A stretch of DNA of 64,000 nt from Desulfosporosinus orientis DSM 765. GTDB taxonomy: Bacteria; Bacillota; Desulfitobacteriia; Desulfitobacteriales; Desulfitobacteriaceae. The stretch covers positions 1,352,001 through 1,416,000 of the forward strand of contig NC_016584.1 in NCBI RefSeq assembly GCF_000235605.1. The letters run 5' to 3'. Below are positions 9,461 through 18,344 of the stretch, piece by piece. The notes beneath the pieces are model-generated. The model was not told where the DNA came from and searched no databases. It saw only the letters and a list, made by a program, of their open reading frames with translations. Position 1 is the stretch's first letter. Each line of letters opens with the position of its first letter. The position numbers and the translations under genes are program-made.

Positions 9461-10750
9461 TTGACATTTCGTGATGAAAAAAGTTGTCAAGCCTTTGCCA
9501 AAGCTCAAATAATCATTCCCGGAGGAGTCAATTCTCCCGTGCGGGCTTTTAAATCCGTTGGCCGGGAGCCTGTTTTTATCGAGCGGGGTGAAGGCGCTTA
9601 TATTTGGGATATCGATGGCAATCGATACATAGACTATGTAGGGTCATGGGGACCTCTAATTGTTGGACATGCTCATCCGGAGGTTGTTGAAGTTATCAAA
9701 CGGGTTGCGGAACGGGGAACAAGCTATGGAGCACCTACGGAAGTTGAAACTGTCCTCGCTGAAGAAGTCTTGAAAGCTTATCCTTCCATGGAGATGATAC
9801 GCATGGTTAATTCCGGTACGGAAGCGACCATGAGTGCCTTGCGTTTAGCACGAGGGGCTACCGGCAGATCTAAGATAGTTAAATTTGAAGGATGTTACCA
9901 TGGCCATGCGGACCAGCTATTAATTAAGGCCGGCAGCGGGGCTCTCACCTTTGGGGTGCCCAGTTCTCCGGGAGTACCAACCCAGACGGCTACGACAACT
10001 ATTTCGGCTAGGTTTAATGACCTGCAAGGGCTGGCAGAGATTTTCCAAAGTGAAGGGGAAGATATTGCCTGTGTCATATTAGAACCCGTTGCGGGAAATA
10101 TGGGTGTGGTATTGCCGGATGTTGAATTTCTAAAAGGAGTTCGGAGACTGACAGAAGAGTATGGAGCGCTGCTGATTTTTGATGAGGTCATGACCGGTTT
10201 CAGAGTAAGTTACGGAGGAGCCCAGGCTCATTTTGGAATTGATCCGGATCTGACCTGTTTGGGAAAAGTGATCGGTGGGGGACTCCCCGTAGGCGCTTAC
10301 GGCGGCAAGCGGAAGTACATGTCCCAAATATCCCCAAGCGGTCCTATCTATCAGGCAGGAACTCTTTCAGGGAATCCTTTGGCTATGAACGCCGGTTTAG
10401 CTACCTTAAAGCTGCTACAGCGGCCGGGAACCTATCAGGAACTCCAAGCCAAGACCCTTCGTCTTTCCGAAGGCTTGAAACAGTTAGCTCAGGAAGCTGG
10501 TCTACCCATTTGGGTAAATGCTATTGGGGCTATGTTTTCGGCATTTTTTACAGCTGAACCGGTTAAGGATTATGCTAGTGCCTGTACCTCGGATGTTGAA
10601 GGATTTGCTAAGTTCTTCCGGGGAATGTTAGAGCGGGGCATCTATTTAGCACCCAGTCAATTTGAAGCGGTCTTTTTATCCACCGCCCATACAGAAGCGG
10701 ACATTGATCAAACCTTGGAGCAAGCTCGAAGTGTCTTAAAAACTCTCTGA
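9461..10750 (+). CDS. hemL: Glutamate-1-semialdehyde 2,1-aminomutase
   Basis: PLP enzyme that converts the HemA product into 5-aminolevulinate. The PLP lysine is Lys269 in [17 protein letters not shown]. Other family motifs are [32 protein letters not shown] and DEVMTGFR. The start is TTG 9461, with AAAGGGGG (9446-9453) about 7 nt upstream; the frame runs back to 9425 but the added residues are not family-like. 429 aa, normal length. It is the last biosynthetic gene of the operon, so hemA, hemL and hemB bracket the siroheme-specific genes. Confidence 0.95.
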   Translation: MTFRDEKSCQAFAKAQIIIPGGVNSPVRAFKSVGREPVFIERGEGAYIWDIDGNRYIDYVGSWGPLIVGHAHPEVVEVIKRVAERGTSYGAPTEVETVLAEEVLKAYPSMEMIRMVNSGTEATMSALRLARGATGRSKIVKFEGCYHGHADQLLIKAGSGALTFGVPSSPGVPTQTATTTISARFNDLQGLAEIFQSEGEDIACVILEPVAGNMGVVLPDVEFLKGVRRLTEEYGALLIFDEVMTGFRVSYGGAQAHFGIDPDLTCLGKVIGGGLPVGAYGGKRKYMSQISPSGPIYQAGTLSGNPLAMNAGLATLKLLQRPGTYQELQAKTLRLSEGLKQLAQEAGLPIWVNAIGAMFSAFFTAEPVKDYASACTSDVEGFAKFFRGMLERGIYLAPSQFEAVFLSTAHTEADIDQTLEQARSVLKTL

Positions 10751-10776
10751 TAATTGATATCAAAAGAGGTGTCTGA

Positions 10777-11073
10777 ATGAAACCCAAACGCATCTTGAGA
10801 GCTCTGATCACGGTTGTTTTGCTGGCAGCTTTGGTCGCGGTGCTCTATTTCTCTCGAAACTCCGATCCAACCAACCCCCATGCTTCCATACCGGAAGAAA
10901 CTTGGATTCATGGACCAAAAGGGCATGGTTATGCGGTCATGAACAATCAGCAGCCGTGGAAACAGTGTTACCCTTGTCATGAAAAGCAAGGATTGGGCGG
11001 AGAAGAGTACTGTCAGAGCTGTCATGATCAATCAGGGGTTAATGTGGCGATACCCCAAAAACCTTCACAATAA
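10777..11073 (+). CDS. Small membrane-anchored diheme c-type cytochrome-like protein
   Basis: A 98-aa protein with an uncleaved-looking N-terminal membrane anchor (residues ~6-24, ILRALITVVLLAALVAVLYF) and an external domain with two CxxCH heme-attachment motifs, CYPCH and CQSCH. Two additional histidines in the external part (IHGPKGHGY) could be distal ligands, as in NapC/NirT-type or small electron-transfer cytochromes. It follows hemL by 26 nt with an SD (AAGAGGTG), so it is probably co-transcribed with the heme operon, and the preceding CcsB would mature it. No named family recognised. Confidence 0.78.
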   Translation: MKPKRILRALITVVLLAALVAVLYFSRNSDPTNPHASIPEETWIHGPKGHGYAVMNNQQPWKQCYPCHEKQGLGGEEYCQSCHDQSGVNVAIPQKPSQ

Positions 11074-11104
11074 AACACTTTTTTGTCTCAGTTAAAAATT
11101 GCAC

Positions 11105-11155
11105 AAAATACGCTTTGATCGGTTTTCAAAAGCTGTTCAAGGCGTATTTTCTCAC
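11105..11155 (+). terminator. Rho-independent-like terminator after the heme operon
   Basis: Inverted repeat with 14-nt arms AAAATACGCTTTGA (11105-11118) and TCAAGGCGTATTTT (11137-11150), one G-U wobble. The 3' arm ends in four T's followed by CTC. It lies 32 nt after the cytochrome stop. Confidence 0.65.
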
Positions 11156-11277
11156 TGTTAGGGCTTTTAACCTAATTACGCATATTCCTTTTATTCTAAT
11201 TGGGCATAATTGCAGGTATGATAAGCGGCGAACTCCATAAAAATATAAAGAAATTGTTCTGTGGGAGATGGATTTGC

Positions 11278-12231
11278 TTGATTAGAACCTTTGGCTTAAA
11301 AAAGGACTTGGAAGCTGTTGTTAACTTTGATTTGGATAGCTTAATCAATCATGATCTTCTATGGTTTTGGGCGGATTTTGATCATCCCAGTGAGTCTGAG
11401 ATCGATTTGCTGCGCCGCTGCTTCAATTTCCACCCCTTGTCCATTGAAGACAGTATTTATTCCCTGAACAAACCAAAATTAGACTACTACGAAGAGTATA
11501 ATTTTTTTATTCTTAATGCATTACAAAGTGATACCCTTGCCCCCAAAGAGATATCCTTATATGTCAGCCCAAATTATATCATATCCTTCCATATGGAAAG
11601 CCTGACTGAAATCAATGAAGCTTGGGATAGAGTCACCAGGGAACGAAGCAATTGGGACAAAGGGCCGCCCTTTGTGGCTTATCAGATATTTGATAAGATT
11701 GTCGATCAGTTTTTTCCTGCAGTTTACGAGATCGAAGACAAATTAGATGAAATCGACTCAAATCCAGATAATAAATCCATTCATCAAATTTTAGATGTCA
11801 TCTTTCAACTTAGAGGAGATATCCTCAAACTACGCAGAATTATTGCTTCCATGAGAGATTTAGTGTATCGAATTTTAAACTCCGAGCGGCTCCACAGCTT
11901 TAAAGAACATAAACTTTATTTTTCGGATATCCACGATCATTTATTAAAACTCTCAGAGATGCTTGACTCAAGCAGGGAAATAACCTCTGACCTGAGAGAT
12001 AGCTATTTATCTATGAATTCCAACTGGATGAATACTAATATGATGGTTTTGACGGTGATCACTACCATTTTCATCCCGTTAAATTTAGTCGCAGGAATTT
12101 ATGGTATGAACTTTAAACACATGCCAGAATTGAATTGGAAATATGGTTATTTTATAGTCTTGGGTGTGATGATTTGTATAGGAATCTCCATGTTCTTGTG
12201 GTTTAAACGCAAAGGCTGGTTCAACTCATAG
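11278..12231 (+). CDS. corA: CorA-family divalent cation transporter
   Basis: Pentameric channel-type Mg2+ (or Co2+/Ni2+) transporter. A long acidic/helical cytoplasmic domain is followed by two C-terminal membrane helices; the first ends with the selectivity motif YGMNF, and the periplasmic loop is HMPELNWKYG. The protein ends in a basic tail (LWFKRKGW). Start chosen at TTG 11278 (GGGAG at 11263-11267), giving a 317-aa protein of typical length; an in-frame TTG at 11200 and ATG at 11218 lack good SD sites and give an atypical N-terminus. Substrate metal cannot be told from sequence. Confidence 0.85.
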   Translation: MIRTFGLKKDLEAVVNFDLDSLINHDLLWFWADFDHPSESEIDLLRRCFNFHPLSIEDSIYSLNKPKLDYYEEYNFFILNALQSDTLAPKEISLYVSPNYIISFHMESLTEINEAWDRVTRERSNWDKGPPFVAYQIFDKIVDQFFPAVYEIEDKLDEIDSNPDNKSIHQILDVIFQLRGDILKLRRIIASMRDLVYRILNSERLHSFKEHKLYFSDIHDHLLKLSEMLDSSREITSDLRDSYLSMNSNWMNTNMMVLTVITTIFIPLNLVAGIYGMNFKHMPELNWKYGYFIVLGVMICIGISMFLWFKRKGWFNS

Positions 12232-12266
12232 AATAATAATGTAGGGACGAAAGAAAGGTGAATGTC

Positions 12267-13961
12267 ATGAAGTTTAAAGACTTCCAGTATCAGCGGCCGG
12301 ATCTGTCCGAGGTGGAAAGTCAGTTTAACCGGTTGCTGAGTAAATTTGATCAAGCCGATGACGTTGAAGAACAAACGAAAGTATTGGTAGAGATCAACGA
12401 ATTAAGAAGTAAGTTTGAGTCTATGGAGCAAATTGTCCATATACGACATACTGTGGATACTACGGATCCTTTCTATGAAAAGGAACAAACCTTTTTTGAC
12501 GAAGGAACTCCAATCTATCAGGGTCTGATCTCACGATATTATCATTCCTTGGTTAACTCCCGGTTCAGACAGGCTTTAGAAGAAAAGTGGGGGAAGCAGC
12601 TTTTTGTCAAAGCAGATTTAACCCTAAAGACCTTCACTAACGAAATTATTGAGGATTTGCAGCTGGAAAATAAACTATCCAGTGATTATACCAAACTTCT
12701 TGCTTCTGCCAAGATACTTTTTGGAGGGGAAGAGAGAAATCTTCCTGGTCTGGTGCCCTTTCAGATGTCGAGGGATCGTGGAATACGCAAGCGGGCCAAT
12801 GAAGCCAAATACACTTATTTTAAAGCCAATGAAGGGATGCTGGACGACATATATGACCGTCTGGTTAAGGTCAGGACGCAGATGGCTGAGAAATTAGGCT
12901 ATGCCGACTTTATTGAACTTGGCTATGCCCGCATGCTTCGTTCCGATTATTCCCCGGAAATGGTGGCAAATTTTCGAAAGCAGGTTAAAGATTTTATTGT
13001 GCCTCTTGCCAGTAAACTGCGGGAACGGCAAAGAAAACGTTTAGGTTTAAAGACACTGGCGTATTATGATGAGAAATTGAGTTTTCTGACCGGAAATGCC
13101 GTACCCCATGGGGATGCAGAGTGGATAGTGGCTAATGGAGGACAAATGTACCGTGAACTGTCCCCTGAGACAGGGGAATTCTTTCAGTATATGACGGACC
13201 ATGAGTTAATGGATTTGGTCAGTAAAAAAGGTAAAGCAGGAGGAGGTTACTGTACTTATATAAGCGATTATCAGGCTCCTTATATCTTTTCAAATTTTAA
13301 CGGCACCTCCGGCGATATCGATGTTCTGACCCATGAAGCCGGGCATGCCTTTCAGGTCTATTGCAGCAAAAACTATCCAATCCCAGAGTACCATTGGCCG
13401 ACCTATGAGGCTTGCGAAATTCACTCCATGAGTATGGAATTTTTTACTTGGCCTTGGATGAATTTATTCTTTCAATATGACACTGAAAAATACAAGTTCA
13501 ATCATTTAAGTGAAGCTCTTTTGTTCATTCCATACGGAGTTTGCGTGGATGAATTCCAGCACTATGTCTACGCACATCCGGAAGCTTCACCTCAAGACAG
13601 AAAAACAGCCTGGCGAGAACTTGAAAAAATATACTTGCCTCATCGAAACTACGAAGACAATGACTATTTGGAACTGGGCAGCTATTGGCACCAGCAGGGG
13701 CATATCTTCGGAGATCCCTTTTATTATATCGATTACACATTAGCCCAGATATGTGCCTTTCAGTTTTGGAAAAAGTCTCGAGATAACCGGGAATCTGCTT
13801 GGGCAGAGTACCTGAGACTGTGCCGGGCCGGAGGAAGCCAATCTTTTTTGGAACTGGTTAAGTTGGCGAACTTAGATTCTCCCTTCCGAGACGGGTGCAT
13901 CTCTTCAGTGGTGAAGACCGTTGCAGGATGGCTGGATGAGGTAGACGATACAAAACTTTGA
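12267..13961 (+). CDS. M3-family oligoendopeptidase (PepF-like)
   Basis: Cytoplasmic zinc metallopeptidase of the thimet-oligopeptidase family, cleaving short peptides. The HExxH motif is HEAGH (His356, Glu357, His360), and the third ligand lies in the downstream ACEIHSMSME segment. The ~560-residue, mostly helical architecture is that of the PepF/M3 branch. Start chosen at ATG 12267 behind GAAAGGTG; an upstream in-frame GTG at 12258 overlaps that SD. It may share a transcript with corA (35 nt gap). A strong terminator follows. Confidence 0.9.
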   Translation: MKFKDFQYQRPDLSEVESQFNRLLSKFDQADDVEEQTKVLVEINELRSKFESMEQIVHIRHTVDTTDPFYEKEQTFFDEGTPIYQGLISRYYHSLVNSRFRQALEEKWGKQLFVKADLTLKTFTNEIIEDLQLENKLSSDYTKLLASAKILFGGEERNLPGLVPFQMSRDRGIRKRANEAKYTYFKANEGMLDDIYDRLVKVRTQMAEKLGYADFIELGYARMLRSDYSPEMVANFRKQVKDFIVPLASKLRERQRKRLGLKTLAYYDEKLSFLTGNAVPHGDAEWIVANGGQMYRELSPETGEFFQYMTDHELMDLVSKKGKAGGGYCTYISDYQAPYIFSNFNGTSGDIDVLTHEAGHAFQVYCSKNYPIPEYHWPTYEACEIHSMSMEFFTWPWMNLFFQYDTEKYKFNHLSEALLFIPYGVCVDEFQHYVYAHPEASPQDRKTAWRELEKIYLPHRNYEDNDYLELGSYWHQQGHIFGDPFYYIDYTLAQICAFQFWKKSRDNRESAWAEYLRLCRAGGSQSFLELVKLANLDSPFRDGCISSVVKTVAGWLDEVDDTKL

Positions 13962-13989
13962 TTTTGATATTGAATAAAGTTATTAGAGT

Positions 13990-14036
13990 GGCATCAATCC
14001 CAGCAACATTTTGTTGCTGGGATTGATGCCTTTTTT
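13990..14036 (+). terminator. Strong rho-independent terminator after the M3 peptidase gene
   Basis: Perfect 19-bp stem (13990-14008 paired with 14012-14030) with a 3-nt loop, followed by six T's. It lies 29 nt after the peptidase stop. Confidence 0.92.
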
Positions 14037-14131
14037 GTATAAAATCACCTTCGCTTAAGACTACATTTGCAATTTGTAAGAATATAATTTATTAAGTTAA
14101 AATTGCCATGATTTTAGAAGGAGGAATAAAA

Positions 14132-14254
14132 ATGTTAAGAATCAATGAGTACAGTGAAGAGCAGTTAAGTGTACTTAGGGAGAGAGATCGTCGAGAATAC
14201 ATTTTTAAAATCCTAGGAATCATCAGCGCAATAATTATGGCTCTGTTTTTATAA
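14132..14254 (+). CDS. 40-aa predicted single-span membrane peptide
   Basis: Short ORF preceded by a consensus SD (AGAAGGAGG, 7-nt spacing). The first 22 residues are charged (ending RERDRREY) and the last 18 form one hydrophobic helix (IFKILGIISAIIMALFL). No family recognised. It stands alone between the peptidase terminator and a leftward terminator. The strong SD and clean charged-then-hydrophobic layout support coding. Confidence 0.6.
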   Translation: MLRINEYSEEQLSVLRERDRREYIFKILGIISAIIMALFL

Positions 14255-14291
14255 TTGCTAAGTTATTTTAGTGGTGCTCTTAGTAAAAAGT

Positions 14292-14328
14292 AAAAAAAGC
14301 ACGTTGATTGTCCAGTTCAACGTGCTTT
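14292..14328 (-). terminator. Terminator of the leftward CoADR / DsrK-like operon
   Basis: Inverted repeat AAAGCACGTTGA (14296-14307) and TCAACGTGCTTT (14317-14328). A run of seven A's on the plus strand (14292-14298) supplies the U-tract for leftward transcripts. It lies ~90 nt beyond the minus-strand stop at 14418. Confidence 0.8.
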
Positions 14329-14417
14329 GAATATATCCACCTGTTGTACTTAAACCCTTAGCAAAGGGTAAGAATAACAGGCAGGTTCAGGAAATGCCCT
14401 TATAAACAGCCGGAGGA

Positions 14418-16103
14418 TTACTGTTTAAAAAAGGCGCTTCCAACATTTAGCCCACCTTCTAGAAAAGCAACTTGAGTAATCCCTTTGGCTTGAAGCATGC
14501 AGGCTGCTTCATAGCCACGAATACCTAATCCGCAGACGGTTACGATTAAACAATCTCGGGGAATTTCTTTCCAACGTTCTCGAAGTTCGCCTAAGCCAAT
14601 AACCATTGTTCCTGGAACGGCTAAGGGATTTGCCGCTACTTCATCTGGTTCCCGAATGTCGAGAATGCAAAGCTTTTCTCCAGCATTTAAGCGTTTGGTA
14701 ACATCTTCAGCAGTGATGCCGATGGCAATTCCCCGCCGGATATTTTCTAAGGTTGTAGCAGCATGAATCAGCACATCAATAGCTGTTGCAAAGGGTGGGG
14801 CATAAGCTAAATCCAGATCAATAAGGTCTTTCACCTTAGCGCCAAATTTCAGGGCTGTTACCAGTACGTCTAGCCTCTTGGCACTTTCGCCGATACCACA
14901 GACTTGAGCTCCTAACAGTCGTCCGTTTTCATGTTCGGCAATTAATTTAATAGTGATTAAACCGTGCATAGGGTAATAGTGAGTAGCATCGAGACCGCTG
15001 CTGACACTTGTTACCACATTGTAGCCCCTTTTTCGAGCCTCTTCTTCACTAAGGCCGGTACGTCCGATATTGAAATCAAAGGCTTGAAGTATGGAGGTAC
15101 CTTCAACAGGAGCAAAGCGGGAAGGTAGTCCGGCAATATGGTCTGCAATCACGCGTCCTTGCTTGTTGGCTGTTGAAGCCAAAGGAATATAGACGGGCTC
15201 TTCAGTGATGAGATGCCGCTGTTCAGTGCAGTCACCGCCGGCATAGATAGCCGGATCACTGGTTAGTTGATGCTCATCAACCTTAATGGCTCCAGTGTTG
15301 CCTATGGTAAGTCCGGCTTCTTGGGCAAGGCTGATTTCAGGACGTACTCCCGTTGCAATAATCACCGCTTCCGTATTAATGGTCCCCTGTTCCGTAACCA
15401 CTCGGCAGACATTGCCTTCAGCATCTCCCTCAAAGCCCTTAACTTTGCAGGATAGCAGGAGTTCCACATCATGTCCCTTCATTTTTTGCTCTACCAGCTT
15501 TGACATATCTGAATCAAGGAGTTTTGGTAACACACGGGAATCTGCCTCACATACCGTCACCTTTAAGCGAGGGCTGGCCAGCGCATCGGCTGTTTCAATT
15601 CCAATCAAGCCCGATCCAATGATAGTAACATGCTTTATCTTTTTTAGTTTGATTAATTCTTTCACTTTCTGGGCATCCTGAGGATGATGGAAGGTAAAGA
15701 TTTGACCCAAATCCACTCCTGGAATGGGTGGAATACTCGGCTTAGCGCCGGTGGCCAATATCAGATAATCATAAGGCAGGGCTTCCTCGGTATTGGCCAC
15801 CAAATCCCGCACCAAAACAGTTTTATTCCCTCTGTCAATTTTGAGAGCTTCTGTTTGAGTACGAACGTTGATGTTTTTTTGTTTGCGGAAGAATTCGCTA
15901 TCTCTCAAGACACCATAAGAAGTCATCATCAAGTCGTCTAACTTAGGCACCAGGTTACCGACATAAAGGGGCAGACCGCATCCTCCGTAAGAAATCAAGC
16001 TTCCTCTTTCGATGATCGTTATTACCGCTTCCGGAGATATCCGTCTTAACCGTGCAGCTACTTTGGGTCCAATGGCTACTCCTCCTACAATGATTACGTT
16101 CAT
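14418..16103 (-). CDS. CoA-disulfide reductase-like flavoprotein with C-terminal rhodanese domain
   Basis: FAD/NAD(P)H pyridine-nucleotide-disulfide oxidoreductase of the single-cysteine CoADR/NADH-oxidase/Npsr group. FAD site VGGVAIGPKVAARLRR at the N-terminus; redox cysteine Cys42 in YGGCGLP; NAD(P)H site TIIGSGLIGIE; second FAD motif IYAGGD. Residues ~465-561 are a rhodanese domain (LDIREPDE) with active cysteine in VCGLGIRGYEA. Such CoADR-Rhd fusions reduce CoA-persulfide, polysulfide or CoA disulfide. 561 aa, normal for the fusion. It follows the DsrK-like gene by 35 nt on the same strand, pointing to thiol/persulfide redox; the substrate is inferred. Confidence 0.88.
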   Translation of the reverse strand: MNVIIVGGVAIGPKVAARLRRISPEAVITIIERGSLISYGGCGLPLYVGNLVPKLDDLMMTSYGVLRDSEFFRKQKNINVRTQTEALKIDRGNKTVLVRDLVANTEEALPYDYLILATGAKPSIPPIPGVDLGQIFTFHHPQDAQKVKELIKLKKIKHVTIIGSGLIGIETADALASPRLKVTVCEADSRVLPKLLDSDMSKLVEQKMKGHDVELLLSCKVKGFEGDAEGNVCRVVTEQGTINTEAVIIATGVRPEISLAQEAGLTIGNTGAIKVDEHQLTSDPAIYAGGDCTEQRHLITEEPVYIPLASTANKQGRVIADHIAGLPSRFAPVEGTSILQAFDFNIGRTGLSEEEARKRGYNVVTSVSSGLDATHYYPMHGLITIKLIAEHENGRLLGAQVCGIGESAKRLDVLVTALKFGAKVKDLIDLDLAYAPPFATAIDVLIHAATTLENIRRGIAIGITAEDVTKRLNAGEKLCILDIREPDEVAANPLAVPGTMVIGLGELRERWKEIPRDCLIVTVCGLGIRGYEAACMLQAKGITQVAFLEGGLNVGSAFFKQ

Positions 16104-16138
16104 TATTTTCGCTCCTCAACGTATAAATTAAAAAATTA

Positions 16139-17758
16139 TCAAGACAATTCTAAAAACTCCAGGAAAGGCTTTTTCATGCTGATTAAGGCATTGACCATCA
16201 GCTCCACTAATCCGCCATATTGGACATTAAATTTCTCTGTGACTTCGTAAAATTCCAGAATGTCCCGAATAGCTCCTTTGCAGTTGGAACAAGGAGCACA
16301 AACGTACTTAGGCAGGCTTGTATTCTCCATGCAGTCCTGAAAAGCCCCCAGAATTTGATTAAACTTCATGCGGGAACTGACTTTGTTTCTCCACTCAGAA
16401 AAATTCATGGAATTGGTAATAGCGAATCCGCCCCCGCCTCCACAGCAGTAATTGTTTACTCCGTGAGGAGTCATCTCCCTGAATTGAGGACAGATGGCTT
16501 TCAAGACGTTTCGCTGAGGTTCGACAATACCCATTCCACGTACATAATTGCATGGATCATGAAGAGTCACTGGGAAATTATTTTTGCTGGGATCCAGGTT
16601 CAATTGTTTTTTGTCAACCATATCCCAAAGGAGAGGTAAGCAGCTTTCAACGGGGACTTTGGCATCTCCGTACAGCATACGGTCTCCTACTACAGCCGAA
16701 GCTTTGTGAGCATGGCCGCATTCAGCGATCACTATGCGGTTAACGCCCAGGTCTTTGGCAACTTTCATTTGGAGAGTGGCCAGCTTTCTTGCTTGAAAAT
16801 CATCATACCAAATGCCGTAATTCACATTGTCATATCCAGCAATTTCACTGCTGAGTGTCCAGTTTAAACCCGCTTCCTCAAAAAGAATGGCAAAAGCAAT
16901 GGGGTTCTCCGGCCACGCCATATATTCTCCGGCATTATGTAAAAGTAAGATGTCTGCTCCTTTTTTATCAATGGGAAACTTGATCTTTAGACCAAATTTT
17001 TCTTCCAAATCTTCTTCTAAAAATTCAATGGTATCTAAGAAAGCAGGCTTAGTAATTCCCGTAGATGAGCCTGTTTTAAGCTGAAGCATGGTACCTTTAG
17101 TATGCAGAGGAAGAGGGGCAATTCCTAATTCCTGGCTGAAGACTTTACGGATTTCTTTGGTAAGAATCGCGTTATCTAAGCCAAGAGGGCAGGTTTGTGC
17201 GCAACGACGGCAAAGATTGCAGCGATAAGCTAATTCACCGAGACGAGCAATGGTTTCCCAATTGACATCGATATCTGCCCCAACAAAACTGCCAAGCAGC
17301 TTACCGCCTGTTGTAAAGTATTTTTTAACAATCTTTCTGAGAACTTCAGAACGAAAAATAGGTCGGTATAATTCATTTTTCCCAGATGCTTCATATACAT
17401 GACAGGCAGCTGAGCATGTGTCACATTTAGCACAATATTCGAAGGACAATAAAAAGGGTTGGAGTGCTCCATTATTGGCATCTGTGAAGATCTTTTCCAG
17501 GCCCTTTAGAAAGTTTTGAACAAATTCATCCTCTTCTTCTTTAGTTTTTGGACGAGTTAAAGTATCAATACTTACATAACCATCGAGAGAAGTACAAAAT
17601 TTCTCTTTCCAGGCGGGCTTTGGATCATGAAAGGACGGTTCCATTCCAGGCTTGTCATAGGGCGGCAATAAGGGCATGAGATCTGTTGAGTTAAGTTTGA
17701 TGAGCTGTTCATCGGGTTTTCCGATGTCTTTTGGACGTAAATCTTTTTGATTTATCAC
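16139..17758 (-). CDS. Iron-sulfur heterodisulfide-reductase-type protein (DsrK/TmcB/HdrD family), standalone
   Basis: 539-aa Fe-S protein. Two 4Fe-4S motifs lie at Cys109-112-115-119 and Cys180-183-186-190. The C-terminal CCG module is typical of HdrB/HdrD catalytic sites (HDPCNYVRG, NYCCGGGGGF, CAPCSNCKGA). A first CCG repeat is degenerate. The middle region resembles DsrK (KLLGSFVGADI, CNLCRRCAQTCP, AECGHAHKAS). In DsrMKJOP and Tmc complexes such subunits exchange electrons with thiols or DsrC-type trisulfides. Here no membrane or cytochrome partner lies alongside, only the CoADR-like gene. Start GTG 17758, behind AAGGAGGAGC. The exact partner is unknown. Confidence 0.82.
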   Translation of the reverse strand: MINQKDLRPKDIGKPDEQLIKLNSTDLMPLLPPYDKPGMEPSFHDPKPAWKEKFCTSLDGYVSIDTLTRPKTKEEEDEFVQNFLKGLEKIFTDANNGALQPFLLSFEYCAKCDTCSAACHVYEASGKNELYRPIFRSEVLRKIVKKYFTTGGKLLGSFVGADIDVNWETIARLGELAYRCNLCRRCAQTCPLGLDNAILTKEIRKVFSQELGIAPLPLHTKGTMLQLKTGSSTGITKPAFLDTIEFLEEDLEEKFGLKIKFPIDKKGADILLLHNAGEYMAWPENPIAFAILFEEAGLNWTLSSEIAGYDNVNYGIWYDDFQARKLATLQMKVAKDLGVNRIVIAECGHAHKASAVVGDRMLYGDAKVPVESCLPLLWDMVDKKQLNLDPSKNNFPVTLHDPCNYVRGMGIVEPQRNVLKAICPQFREMTPHGVNNYCCGGGGGFAITNSMNFSEWRNKVSSRMKFNQILGAFQDCMENTSLPKYVCAPCSNCKGAIRDILEFYEVTEKFNVQYGGLVELMVNALISMKKPFLEFLELS

Positions 17759-17955
17759 TACAGCGCTCCTCCTTACACAAAGTAACTTTAAAAAACATCA
17801 ATAATTCCTTGGGTGTAATGGCAGCTTTAATGAATGATAAAGAAGTGCATTAATATGGTATAATTTCCTTAAAAACTGCAGTGGTATGTAGTTTGCACTT
17901 AACAAAGAGGTGATTATAATATGTTGAGTTATTGACATATGCCCTATTAAATTTA

Positions 17956-17983
17956 ATTATACTATGTATTGAACATATGTCAA
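17956..17983 (-). promoter_or_regulatory. Leftward sigma-A-type promoter for the DsrK-like / CoADR operon
   Basis: On the minus strand TTGACA (17983-17978) and TATAAT (17961-17956) are separated by 16 nt. Both hexamers are perfect consensus. The -35 lies inside operator copy B. The leader to the gene start at 17758 is about 190 nt. Confidence 0.75.
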
Positions 17984-18041
17984 TTAAAAATTATCCTCTG
18001 TAGAGGGGCAAAGTGTAAACAAAAAGAGATAAGTCCTGTTA

Positions 18042-18069
18042 TTGACATATGTTCAAAATTGAGTATAAT
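18042..18069 (+). promoter_or_regulatory. Rightward sigma-A-type promoter for the DUF134/IscU/MinD operon
   Basis: TTGACA (18042-18047) and TATAAT (18064-18069) with a 16-nt spacer, both perfect consensus. It mirrors the leftward promoter base for base in its hexamers and spacing. Transcription would start near 18076, about 40 nt before the first gene. Confidence 0.78.
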
Positions 18070-18116
18070 CAAAATAATTAAAGGCATATGTCAATAACTA
18101 AAGGGGGTCATTAGCT

Positions 18117-18320
18117 ATGCCAAGAAAAGAAGTAGGTCCGATCGGTGGAGTATCCATTGATAAAGGCTTAGGCCTGGGTACAGGTTACAAGAGAGGTCCT
18201 GTAAGAAGTCTTGCCAAGGAACTGATATCCCCAAAAACTCAAAAAGAATTACTCCAAGAGCAAATAAAGATATTGCAGAAAAAGCTTGAGGACATTGACC
18301 AACAATTAAAAAATATATGA
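18117..18320 (+). CDS. 67-aa protein, DUF5320-like (glycine-rich head, coiled-coil tail)
   Basis: The N-terminal half is rich in Gly and Lys (GPIGGVSIDKGLGLGTG); residues ~40-65 form a heptad-like charged helix (LLQEQIKILQKKLEDIDQQL). The layout resembles small DUF5320-type proteins often encoded beside DUF134 and NifX-like genes in anaerobes. SD AAAGGGGG precedes the ATG. It is the first gene of the rightward operon. Function unknown. Confidence 0.7.
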   Translation: MPRKEVGPIGGVSIDKGLGLGTGYKRGPVRSLAKELISPKTQKELLQEQIKILQKKLEDIDQQLKNI

Positions 18321-18344
18321 AGCTAATTAATGAGGTGTTGATTT

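Larger units (their letters stand above)
17928..18098. promoter_or_regulatory. Mirrored four-copy operator region between divergent operons
   Basis: Four copies of a TTGACATATG motif alternate in orientation. A (17928-17943, +) and D (18083-18098, -) share the exact 16-mer GTTATTGACATATGCC. B (17969-17984, -) and C (18041-18056, +) share ATTGACATATGTTCAA. B and C contain the -35 elements of the two divergent promoters; A and D sit just downstream of the respective -10 elements. The TTGAC/CAA half-sites around an AT-rich centre resemble CRP/FNR-family dyads; the regulator itself is not identified. Confidence 0.75.

Noticed and set aside
9895-10191. 98-codon minus-strand frame inside hemL
   Set aside because: It is fully antisense to a conserved gene, lacks an SD and has Ser/Pro-rich shadow composition.
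16220-16639. 139-codon plus-strand frame inside the DsrK-like gene
   Set aside because: Antisense shadow of a conserved Fe-S protein; no SD and no recognisable domain.
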